Part shown: positions 45,269-52,991 of the stretch, piece by piece
Layout of the letters: every line of letters begins with the position of its first letter
How positions within the stretch are numbered: the first letter of the stretch is position 1
DNA from: Flavivirga jejuensis
GTDB taxonomy: Bacteria; Bacteroidota; Bacteroidia; Flavobacteriales; Flavobacteriaceae
Length of the DNA: 64,000 nucleotides
Assembly (NCBI RefSeq): GCF_030540765.1
Contig: NZ_JAUOEL010000002.1
Coordinates: forward strand, 558,001 to 622,000
Reading direction: 5' to 3'
Notes under the pieces: model-generated
Databases searched by the model: none
Told to the model about the DNA's origin: nothing
Seen by the model: the letters and a program-made list of their open reading frames with translations, nothing else
Program-made: the position numbers and the translations under genes

Positions 45269-45556
45269 ATGAACCAATTATTTTCCATATTCGTTTTTTA
45301 CAGGCCTTTTATTTTTTGGTCTTTTAGCTTAAATATTATATTCTCACTTTTAAAATATGATATTATTATTATACTCATTGTTAAACTATTATTAGTTGTT
45401 TTCTTATGGTACTTCATAAACGAAATAAGCGGAAAACAAAAACTACTATTTTACAAAAACCTGGGTATTTCTAGCTTCAAATTATTTTCGTTTTTATTTC
45501 TTATTGATCTATTTTTAAGCATGCCCTTTCTTTTAATCCTCAAGGAATTTGTATGA
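45269..45556 (+). CDS. Small membrane protein of an ABC-type unit
   Basis: A 95-residue, very hydrophobic protein with three likely membrane helices (about 8-28, 30-50, 70-92) and one charged loop NEISGKQKLLFYKNLG. Its stop overlaps the start of the ABC ATPase gene by 4 bases (ATGA), so the two are coupled. It is far shorter than a normal ABC permease; it may be a subunit that multimerises or a partner of another protein. No family recognised. Confidence 0.6.
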   Translation: MNQLFSIFVFYRPFIFWSFSLNIIFSLLKYDIIIILIVKLLLVVFLWYFINEISGKQKLLFYKNLGISSFKLFSFLFLIDLFLSMPFLLILKEFV

Positions 45557-46215
45557 TTATAGAAATTGATAATGTGGAACTCTATTTTAAAAACAAGGCC
45601 ATTTTAAATGGTGTTTACCTAAAAGCAGAAACAGGAAAAATAACAGGGATTTTAGGAAGTAATGGTTGTGGAAAAAGCTGTCTTTTAAATATTGCTTTTG
45701 GTAACTTAAGAGCTAAATATAGCCTAATAAGAGTTGATAATGCCCCTATTTTGAAGCCACTGTACCAAACTAAATTGGTTAGTTATTTACCACAGCATCA
45801 CTTTATACCTGATAGGATAAGGCTTAAGACTGCTTTTAAACTTTTTAATGTAGACTGGGATGCATTTATTAATACTTTTGAAATGTTGACACCTTTTAAG
45901 ACATTTTATTTTAACAAGCTATCTGGTGGTGAACGCCGTTTAATAGAAATCTATTTAATATTAAAATGCCCTAGGAAAATAGTATTCTTAGACGAACCTT
46001 TTTCTCATATTGCTCCTCTATATATTGAAAAAATTAAAACCCTTATTGAAGAAGAAAAACATAAAAAAGTCATCATTGTTACAGACCACATGTATCAACA
46101 CATTATATCTATTTCTGATACCATATACCTTTTAAAAAATGGTTGTACAAAACGAATCGACAACATAAAAGAACTTGAAGATTATAAATATTTAAGTATT
46201 AGCACTTTGCATTAG
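45553..46215 (+). CDS. ABC transporter ATP-binding protein
   Basis: A 220-residue ATPase with Walker A GSNGCGKS (35-42), a Q-loop in LVSYLPQHHFI, signature LSGGER (123-128), Walker B IVFLDEP (143-149) and the switch His in VTDHMY. It is a single nucleotide-binding domain, with no membrane segment. The only neighbour is the tiny membrane protein overlapping its start, so either that forms the channel or the ATPase serves another process. Substrate unknown. Confidence 0.85.
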   Translation: MIIEIDNVELYFKNKAILNGVYLKAETGKITGILGSNGCGKSCLLNIAFGNLRAKYSLIRVDNAPILKPLYQTKLVSYLPQHHFIPDRIRLKTAFKLFNVDWDAFINTFEMLTPFKTFYFNKLSGGERRLIEIYLILKCPRKIVFLDEPFSHIAPLYIEKIKTLIEEEKHKKVIIVTDHMYQHIISISDTIYLLKNGCTKRIDNIKELEDYKYLSISTLH

Positions 46216-46333
46216 GTAAAAAGAAGTTGTTTGAAAAGTAATAATCATACCTCGCACCTCCACAGTTCAATGTTATTAAAAATTCACTCAGAAAATTAAC
46301 TTTAAATATTATATTTGAAAGAGAATTAAACAC

Positions 46334-46372
46334 ACATTACCATTGTGTTTATACTATAGTTGTGCGTAATGT
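46334..46372. other. Imperfect palindrome at cassette-like boundary 1
   Basis: ACATTAC (46334-46340) and GTAATGT (46366-46372) pair around a 25-base loop containing tatactatagttgtgc. The loop resembles the spacer of the palindrome at 46989-47039 (tata..., ttgtt..., tgtgctt). Confidence 0.4.
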
Positions 46373-46429
46373 AAAAACTGAGCTCTGAAAAGAAAAATTC
46401 GAAATACTATTTATCTGATTTTAGGAGCT

Positions 46430-46975
46430 GTGATAATCTACTCACTTATAGCTACACCTATTTCCAATTCTATTTCTGAAAAATATGGAATTGAGTTGAA
46501 TAATGACAGAATTGAATTTGGATTAAAACCAATAACCGAAAAGTGGAATTTGGACAGCATTGTTTTACATACACCAGTTCGTGGAATGAATGGTTTTCCA
46601 TCCGAAATTCTTGACACTACTGATTATCGTTTTTTAGAGAATAAGTGGTATTGCCAATATTGGACAAATAAAGAGATTGACAAAACGAAACTTTATCATA
46701 AAAGCAAAAAGATTTATTTTACAAAGAGTTTTTGGATTTGGCAAAACGAAATTCATTTTGAATATAATACATTTATAAATCCAAATTCAAATTTGGCTGA
46801 CTATGAGGAATTGGAAACCAGTACTCATTGGCAAAGTAATGGAGAAACCTATGGACATCTTGCACATATAAAAAATGGCGAAGATTTATTAATTGACTTT
46901 GATGTTAATCAATCTATGTTCGGATTTGAAAAAGAAAAAGTAAATGAAATATTAGAAAAATGGGAACTGAAATAA
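46430..46975 (+). CDS. Hypothetical protein with damaged or unusual start
   Basis: The open frame begins after a TGA at 46379-46381 and has no ATG at its head. GTG 46430 is the first accepted start codon, giving 181 residues. However, codons from CTG 46385 read LKRKIRNTIYLILGA, which looks like a natural N-terminus with membrane anchor in which ATG became CTG. The rest (FGLKPITEKWNLDSIVLHTP, WYCQYWTNKEIDKTKLYHK, SLADYEEL-like acidic parts) is unrecognised, with many tryptophans. It is flanked by palindromes at 46334-46372 and 46989-47039. It may be a decaying gene or use a rare start. Confidence 0.5.
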   Translation: MIIYSLIATPISNSISEKYGIELNNDRIEFGLKPITEKWNLDSIVLHTPVRGMNGFPSEILDTTDYRFLENKWYCQYWTNKEIDKTKLYHKSKKIYFTKSFWIWQNEIHFEYNTFINPNSNLADYEELETSTHWQSNGETYGHLAHIKNGEDLLIDFDVNQSMFGFEKEKVNEILEKWELK

Positions 46976-46988
46976 ACACTACACTCAA

Positions 46989-47039
46989 CAACTAAACGTA
47001 TATAAAAATTGTTGTTCTGTGCTTAACCAATGTTAGTTG
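46989..47039. other. Imperfect palindrome at cassette-like boundary 2
   Basis: CAACTAAAC (46989-46997) pairs with GTTAGTTG (47032-47039) with a single bulged A, around a spacer with an inner ttgttgtt block. The layout, two short arms with an extrahelical base, recalls integron attC sites, but the canonical GTTRRRY core is not exact and no integrase gene is in the window. Confidence 0.45.
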
Positions 47040-47096
47040 CTTTGTTTGCTAGCTTCTAATTTTCCATATATAAATATTATAACCAATTTGAGAAAA

Positions 47097-47981
47097 ATGA
47101 AAATAACAATTTTACTATTTGGAATATTGATTTCTTTGAATCTATTTGCCAATGAAAAATTAGGTCAAATAAATGACCCTGATGGTTATACAAATGTTAG
47201 AGAAAAACCAACAACCAACTCAAGAATATTATTTAAAATACTAGCCGATGAATATTTTTATTATGAAGATTCTGGTTCAAATGATTGGTGTAAAGTAACC
47301 AATATGGATGGTAAATCTGGATTTATGCATAAATCCAGAATTTCAAGTGTAAATGAATTTAAAATAAAAGAAAAAGTCTATAACTCTAATGAATTTAAAC
47401 TAAAAATTAGAGAGAAAAATATTGGCAAAACAACTATAAAGCTATTACAGATACAAAATCCAAAGTATTACTGTGACGCATATGTTGAAATTACTAATTT
47501 AAAAACTAAAGAACTCAAATACAAACAAATAGACGCTTTAGGTAGTTCTGCTGGAGTTGCTTTTCTGGAAAATGTAATTCCTAATCACATTTTAATAGTA
47601 AAACACGGAGACTATGATGGGAGAACCATCATTGTAAGCGAAAGCGGAAAAATAACAGAAATACCAGGAGGTTCAGTTTCTAAATTAATAAACAATAAAT
47701 ACTTAATAAATCTAGCAGAATGTGATCTTGGTTATTGTGGTTTATCAATTTATGACATTGATAAAGAAAAAATAGTATTTAACTATGATTCTGAATTCGA
47801 AATTTATGAAATCAAGAATAAAATAGTTTTGGATTTAGACTTTGAGAATGGTAAAGATTATAGCGTTATAAATTTTGAGAAGTTACAATTAGATAAAATA
47901 GATATCAAGACAAACATAGAAAACTATTATTTCAAAGATCTAATTGATTACGATATTGAAAAAGGCTGTTTATGTTATTAA
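47097..47981 (+). CDS. Exported SH3b domain protein
   Basis: Start chosen at ATG 47097, which begins the signal peptide MKITILLFGILISLNLFANE; an earlier TTG at 47037 would add 20 residues before it. Residues 22-85 form a bacterial SH3 domain (NDPDGYTNVREKPTTNSRI, WCKVTNMDGKSGFMHKSRI). The remaining 200 residues are a beta-rich region with repeated DIDKEKIVFNY-type strands and no known signature. Bacterial SH3 domains often bind peptidoglycan or peptides. It is flanked by palindromes on both sides. A 30-base piece of its 3' end (coding KTNIENYY) recurs at 50280-50310. Confidence 0.65.
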   Translation: MKITILLFGILISLNLFANEKLGQINDPDGYTNVREKPTTNSRILFKILADEYFYYEDSGSNDWCKVTNMDGKSGFMHKSRISSVNEFKIKEKVYNSNEFKLKIREKNIGKTTIKLLQIQNPKYYCDAYVEITNLKTKELKYKQIDALGSSAGVAFLENVIPNHILIVKHGDYDGRTIIVSESGKITEIPGGSVSKLINNKYLINLAECDLGYCGLSIYDIDKEKIVFNYDSEFEIYEIKNKIVLDLDFENGKDYSVINFEKLQLDKIDIKTNIENYYFKDLIDYDIEKGCLCY

Positions 47982-47983
47982 AA

Positions 47984-48031
47984 ACTAGTTACAATAACTA
48001 AGCATATCGCAGATTTAAGGTTGTAACTAGT
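47984..48031. other. Perfect palindrome at cassette-like boundary 3
   Basis: ACTAGTTACAA and TTGTAACTAGT are exact 11-bp arms separated by 26 bases (taactaagcat... gatttaagg). It begins three bases after the SH3b stop. It could be a terminator without T-tract or the third boundary of a cassette pair. The stretch 48032-48303 shows no gene. Confidence 0.5.
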
Positions 48032-48470
48032 GGTACGTAACTTTTCATTTAATTTTTAAAACATAAAGAAAGGTTACTCTATCTCTAAAGTTGTTCTTAA
48101 ATTATTTTCTTACTCTTGATCGTTAATTTTTTACAATCACAAGTTAAAACCTTACGGTAGCGACATACTATACCCGATCGGAATAACCACCATCCCATAA
48201 AATACTGATTATCAATCAATATTCCAATCTATTGAAATATTTTAATAAATTAGCTCAACCTAGTTGACATAAGGCTGTCACTCCCTCTATTTATTTTTGT
48301 TTCAAGTTAACTTAAAAGATATAAAATAAAACAATTATTAATGCTAGCAACAATATTATTACTGATGAGATGACCCCTAAAATAGATTTATAACAATCAC
48401 ATTAACTTTTTAAAGAACCAAATACTACAATTAAAAAAAGAACGTTTTATAACCACCTACACTAACTATT

Positions 48471-50057
48471 ATGACCCTAAATCCAATCATACAAAAGAAC
48501 ATTCTGTTCACAGCCTTTTTTTTACCATTGTTATTTGTTATAGCCCTTTTTACAAGTTGTGACAGTGATGAAAGTAATTCGCCCGACTCCGATACTCTTA
48601 ATGATTCCGAAGGTGTTTTTCCGCTCCCTTCTGGGTATTTTATACCTGCAAAAATGCCTATGCATGTAGTATATCCCAGACCAGATAGTGAAACACAGAC
48701 GCATGCTCGCCACCGTTGGATGCATAGCAAAATGACTTATGAGATTCCTATTGGAGTGCAAGGTGGTGCATGGCCATTTAAATATGAAATTATAACTGCT
48801 CCTGATGGTGCTTCAATAGGTCAGCTTTATGGATCACAGGATTACGGCGTGCTAAAAATCCAAACCATTGCCAGTGGTTCTCATAATATAGTCATTAGAG
48901 TTACTGATCAGGAAATGAATACCGTCGATATTAGTTGGACTGCCACCGTAGATGATAGCAAGTTTACCTTTATCCAAGAAGGATACACAGGCACGAAAGT
49001 TGGTACCATTGATCAACCTCTGGGAACATGGAATGATTGGTATAAAAATGATGCAGACGATACTAGTTATGCTAACCAAATCCTCGTCTTTAGAGGAGGT
49101 AATTATACACTAACTGGTGATGCATCTCAAAATGGTAATGTTGAAATCAACTCAGGCACTAAGACTCCAAGCATAATTGCATACCCTGATGAAATACCAA
49201 TTATAGATTGTAATACTGCCAAGATATTTACACGTAACGGAACTAGCGCAAATGATATATTTATAAGTGGTATCCAATGGGAAAATGCCAGAACAGATCT
49301 TGCTAATTCCCATTTCTTCTGGGCTACTTCAGAAACAAATAGGATAACGTTTTGGAACAATACATTCGATACTATTGAACCAGGAACAGCGGGAAATGAT
49401 AATCCCAGTTGTGTTTTTATACCAGCAACCGCTAATAAACAATATGTGTTATATAAACATAATACACATAAAAATATTAATACTGGTGGTGCTAACGGTA
49501 GTTATATAGATATCTATAAAGCTAGTTATGTTCTTGTAGAAGAAAATACTGCTACTGATAGTGATAATGGTTATGGTTTATGGATGAAAGGAACCATTGC
49601 TTATGTATCTGTTCGGGCGAATGATATTAATTCTGGTGGGGGGATTACTGTAGGTTATGGTATAGAAGCAGGTACCACACCACCACATGACCATGAAATT
49701 TGCTGGAATAGGGTTATTCAGAATTCTACTAATAGGAATACGCTACTTTTTGCAGGCTCAAACTTTTATATAGGTAAAACATTTAACAGTTTTATTTATA
49801 GAAATACATTTGTGAATAATGCTACATGGGTTAGATTTCGGGGAAATGAGGATTTCGAGGTTTATGGTAATGTTGTTGTAATGAATGCTAATTCATTATC
49901 AAAGTGGGATACCTCCATTATGGACGAAAATATCGAAGGAAACTTAACAGCAACAACCGATTCTAATGAAATTACTGATTCTGAAGGACTATTAATAGAC
50001 GCCTCAAAAACAGAGTATTTGGGCAAACGGGGATTTGAGGTTTTTGATCCTCGTTAA
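48471..50057 (+). CDS. Beta-helix lipoprotein, tandem copy 1
   Basis: A 528-residue lipoprotein (signal ending ALFTSCDSDES, lipid Cys at about residue 30). Residues 55-160 look like an immunoglobulin-like/cadherin-like domain (GGAWPFKYEIITAPDGASIG, HNIVIRVTDQEMNTVDISW). Residues 165-500 look like a right-handed parallel beta-helix (ILVFRGGNYTLTGDASQNG, NNTFDTIEPGT, NRVIQNSTNRNTLLFAGSNF, YRNTFVNNATWVRF). Such helices are common in polysaccharide lyases and surface adhesins; no catalytic residues can be assigned. A near-identical copy follows at 50462. The ATG used is the first one in the frame. Confidence 0.75.
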   Translation: MTLNPIIQKNILFTAFFLPLLFVIALFTSCDSDESNSPDSDTLNDSEGVFPLPSGYFIPAKMPMHVVYPRPDSETQTHARHRWMHSKMTYEIPIGVQGGAWPFKYEIITAPDGASIGQLYGSQDYGVLKIQTIASGSHNIVIRVTDQEMNTVDISWTATVDDSKFTFIQEGYTGTKVGTIDQPLGTWNDWYKNDADDTSYANQILVFRGGNYTLTGDASQNGNVEINSGTKTPSIIAYPDEIPIIDCNTAKIFTRNGTSANDIFISGIQWENARTDLANSHFFWATSETNRITFWNNTFDTIEPGTAGNDNPSCVFIPATANKQYVLYKHNTHKNINTGGANGSYIDIYKASYVLVEENTATDSDNGYGLWMKGTIAYVSVRANDINSGGGITVGYGIEAGTTPPHDHEICWNRVIQNSTNRNTLLFAGSNFYIGKTFNSFIYRNTFVNNATWVRFRGNEDFEVYGNVVVMNANSLSKWDTSIMDENIEGNLTATTDSNEITDSEGLLIDASKTEYLGKRGFEVFDPR

Positions 50058-50123
50058 AAAATAACTAGTTAGGTTAATAATATTATAGCCTATTGTGCAT
50101 TTTGATTTTTTGGTTAAATCAAC

Positions 50124-50248
50124 TGTCAGTTCGAGTGATTTCGACTTTTTTTGTCGGAATTGTATCGAGAGCAGGTTTTGATATCGGAAATTTTTATTCT
50201 AGATATTAATTTCATTCAAAAAATAAATGAAATTCACTCGAATTGACA
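50124..50248. repeat. Palindromic repeat family D, intact copy in arm 1
   Basis: Terminal inverted repeats TGTCAGTTCGAGTG and CACTCGAATTGACA match at 13 of 14 positions, enclosing 97 bases. The equivalent in arm 2 is interrupted by another repeat. Confidence 0.75.
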
Positions 50249-50279
50249 AATTTTATTCAAAATGCACAACGGGTTATTA

Positions 50280-50310
50280 TAGATATTAAAACAAACATAG
50301 AAAACTATTA
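50280..50310 (+). pseudogene. Short copy of the SH3b gene 3' end
   Basis: tagatattaaaacaaacata and the next 11 bases match 47900-47930 with two mismatches. It lies at the left edge of arm 2, so the duplication apparently began inside the SH3b gene and lost the DNA corresponding to 47931-48303. Confidence 0.6.
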
Positions 50311-50461
50311 AGTTAACTTAAAAGATATAAAATAAAACATTTATTAAGCTAGCAACAATCTTATTACTGATGAAATGAACCCTAAAATAGATTTATAGCA
50401 ATTACATTAACTTTTTAAAGAACTAAATACTACAATTTTATAACCACCTACACTAACTATT

Positions 50462-52051
50462 ATGACCCTAAATCCAATCACACAAAAGAACATTCTGTTC
50501 ACAGTCTTTTTTTTACCATTGTTATTTGTTATAGCCCTTTTTACAAGTTGTGACAGTGATGAAAGTAATTCGCCCGACTCTGATACTACTCTTAATGATT
50601 CCGAAGGTGTTTTTCCGCTCCCTTCTGGATATTTTATACCTGCAAAAATGCCTATGCATGTTGTATATCCCAGACCAGATAGTGAAACACAGACGCATGC
50701 TCGCCACCGTTGGATGCATAGTAAAATGACTTATGAGATTCCTATTGGAGTGCAAGGTGGTGCATGGCCATTTAAATATGAAATTATAACTGCTCCTGAT
50801 GGTGCTTCAATAGGTCAGCTTTATGGATCACAGGATTACGGCGTGCTAAAAATCCAAACCATTGCCAGTGGTTCTCATAATATAGCCATCAGAGTTACTG
50901 ATCAGGAAATGAATACCGTCGATATTAGTTGGACTGCCACCGTAGATGATAGCAAATTTACCTTTATCCAAGAAGGGTATACAGGCACGAAAGTTGGTAC
51001 CATTGATCAACCTCTGGGAACATGGAATGATTGGTATAAAAATGATGCAGACGATGCTAGTTATGCTAACCAAATCCTCGTCTTTAGAGGAGGTAATTAT
51101 ACACTAACTGGTGATACATCTCAAAATGGTAATGTTGAAATTAACTCAGGCACTAAGACTCCTAGCATAATTGCATACCCTGATGAAATACCAATTATAG
51201 ATTGTAATACTGCCAAGATATTTACACGTAACGGAACTAGCGCAAATGATATATTTATAAGTGGTATCTTATGGAAAAATGCCAGACCAGATCTTGCTAA
51301 TTCCCATTTCTTCTGGACTACTGCAGAAACAAATAGGATAACGTTTTGGAATAATACATTCGATACTATTGAACCAGGAACAACGGGAAATGATAATCCC
51401 AGTTGTGTGTTTATACCAGGAACCTCTAATAAACAATATGTGTTATATAAGCATAATACACATAAAAATATTAATACTGGTGGTGCTAACGGTAGTTATA
51501 TAGATATCTACAAAGCTAGTTATGTTCTTGTAGAAGAAAATACTGCTACTGATAGTGATAATGGTTATGGTTTATGGATGAAAGGAACTATTGCTTATGT
51601 ATCTGTTCGAGCGAATGATATTAATTCTGATGGAGGGATTACTGTAGGTTATGGTATAGCAGCAGGTACCACACCACCACATGACCATGAAATTTGCTGG
51701 AATAGGGTTATTCAGAATTCTACTAATAGAAATACGCTACTTTTTGCAGGCTCAAACTTTTATATAGGTAAAACATTTAACAGTTTTATTTATAGAAATA
51801 CATTTGTGAATAATGCTACATGGGTTAGATTTCGGGGAAATGAGGATTTCGAGGTTTATGGTAATGTTGTTGTAATGAATGCTAATTCATTATCAAAGTG
51901 GGATACCTCCATTATGGATGAAAATATCGAAGGAAACCTAACAGCAACAACCGATTCTAATGAAATTACTGATTCTGAAGGGCTATTAATAGACGCCTCA
52001 AAAACAGAATATTTGGGCAAACGAGGATTTGAGGTTTTTGATCCTCGTTAA
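50462..52051 (+). CDS. Beta-helix lipoprotein, tandem copy 2
   Basis: A 529-residue near-twin of the protein at 48471, with one extra Thr near residue 42 (SDTTLND) and scattered changes (for example ILWKNARPDLA for IQWENARTDLA). The lipoprotein signal, Ig-like and beta-helix parts are all intact, and both copies remain open over 1.6 kb, so both are probably expressed. Differences cluster around residues 270-315, which might alter a binding face. See copy 1 for domains and function limits. Confidence 0.75.
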   Translation: MTLNPITQKNILFTVFFLPLLFVIALFTSCDSDESNSPDSDTTLNDSEGVFPLPSGYFIPAKMPMHVVYPRPDSETQTHARHRWMHSKMTYEIPIGVQGGAWPFKYEIITAPDGASIGQLYGSQDYGVLKIQTIASGSHNIAIRVTDQEMNTVDISWTATVDDSKFTFIQEGYTGTKVGTIDQPLGTWNDWYKNDADDASYANQILVFRGGNYTLTGDTSQNGNVEINSGTKTPSIIAYPDEIPIIDCNTAKIFTRNGTSANDIFISGILWKNARPDLANSHFFWTTAETNRITFWNNTFDTIEPGTTGNDNPSCVFIPGTSNKQYVLYKHNTHKNINTGGANGSYIDIYKASYVLVEENTATDSDNGYGLWMKGTIAYVSVRANDINSDGGITVGYGIAAGTTPPHDHEICWNRVIQNSTNRNTLLFAGSNFYIGKTFNSFIYRNTFVNNATWVRFRGNEDFEVYGNVVVMNANSLSKWDTSIMDENIEGNLTATTDSNEITDSEGLLIDASKTEYLGKRGFEVFDPR

Positions 52052-52117
52052 AAAATAACTGGTTAGGTTAATAATATTATAGCCTATTGTGCATTTTGAT
52101 TTTTTGGTTAAATCAAC

Positions 52118-52376
52118 TGTCAGTTCGAGATCTGTGTTGGTTGGTGTCATTCAGAAAGAGGTACGACTGAAGAATCTTTAGAGATTAATTATAAAGATTC
52201 TTCGCTGTGCTATGAACGACAAACGATTGAAAATTAATTATTTACGAATTCCGTCAATGGTAGTGATTTCGACCTTTTTGTCGGAATTGTATCGAGAACA
52301 GGTTTTGATATCGGAAATTTTTATTCTAGATACTAATTTCATTCAAAAAAATAAATGAAATTCACTCGAATTGACA
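52118..52376. repeat. Palindromic repeat family D, interrupted copy in arm 2
   Basis: The same terminal inverted repeats as 50124-50248 bound a longer segment; between cagttcgag and tgatttcgac lies 52130-52263, absent from arm 1. Confidence 0.8.
52130..52263. repeat. Family A-type repeat inserted in arm 2
   Basis: This 134-base segment starts atctgtgttggttggtgtca and includes the gaagaatctttagagatta and aaagattcttcgctg block shared with 20466-20727 and 42069-42370. Only an AG is repeated at its two edges. It marks an insertion in arm 2 or a clean loss in arm 1. Confidence 0.75.
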
Positions 52377-52474
52377 AATGGACTGGTTACGGAAAAGGTA
52401 GTATTATTAGTAGATTAGAAAAAAAACTACCTAAAAAATAACGGTCTACAAATATCTATAAAAATCAAACCGAA

Positions 52475-52792
52475 ATGAAGCAAGCATTAATACTATTATT
52501 TATATTTTTTTTAAGTTGCGGAAAGAACAACAAAGTGGAAAAGTTTGATGATCAAAAATGGAAAAAAGGCACCCAAACTGAACGTGGAAATATGTCAACT
52601 GATTTAGTTGAAAGTAAAATACTAATCGGAAAAACTAAATCTGAAATAATTGAGAAAATTGGATATCCGAAAGATAGCACTAAAACGAATTTTCACTATT
52701 TAGTAGATTTTGGATATATGACACCATATCATTTAGATGTGAATTTTGATTCAACCGATTTAACAGTAAAAGAAGTGACTTTGACAGATTAG
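52475..52792 (+). CDS. Small BamE/SmpA-like lipoprotein
   Basis: A 105-residue lipoprotein (signal LILLFIFFLSCGKNN, lipid Cys16). Residues 50-105 resemble the BamE/OmlA fold: KILIGKTKSEIIEKIGYPKD, a short loop, then HYLVDFGYM and a LDVNFD strand. In Bacteroidota many small lipoproteins share this fold without being BamE, so no role in outer-membrane assembly is claimed. It stands alone. Confidence 0.6.
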   Translation: MKQALILLFIFFLSCGKNNKVEKFDDQKWKKGTQTERGNMSTDLVESKILIGKTKSEIIEKIGYPKDSTKTNFHYLVDFGYMTPYHLDVNFDSTDLTVKEVTLTD

Positions 52793-52815
52793 AAAAAACG
52801 ATTTGCTAACAAATT

Positions 52816-52976
52816 AGAAACTGTTTAAATTTTATCCTTTAGTTTATTTTGTCGTCTTAGGCTCTCATTCTACAGCAAAATTTCATTAAATAGCGATGCT
52901 ATTCGCATTTATTTTGCTTTGTCTGAGAACTTAATCCACCCAAACTAATTCCAAAAACAAAACTTAAACAGTTTCT
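52816..52976. repeat. Dispersed repeat family C with 18-bp terminal inverted repeats
   Basis: AGAAACTGTTTAAATTTT (52816-52833) and its near-perfect inverse AAAACTTAAACAGTTTCT (52959-52976) bound 161 bases; one mismatch. TTA occurs on both outer sides, a possible 3-bp target duplication. A degenerate copy is at 8022-8152. This is the structure of a MITE. Confidence 0.75.
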
Positions 52977-52991
52977 TATAATTATATTAGA

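Larger units (their letters stand above)
48304..52379 (+). repeat. Two-kilobase tandem duplication
   Basis: Arm 1 is 48304-50251; arm 2 is 50310-52379. Each has 150 bases of upstream sequence (aagttaacttaaaagatata), the beta-helix lipoprotein gene and a downstream palindromic repeat. The coding parts differ at only a few dozen positions. Arm 2 is longer because of a 134-base insertion at 52130-52263; its leader lacks about 12 bases. Confidence 0.92.

Noticed and set aside
48431-48761. Minus-strand ORFs of 99 and 76 codons
   Set aside because: Antisense shadows of the beta-helix lipoprotein gene; the same shadow appears in the second tandem copy.
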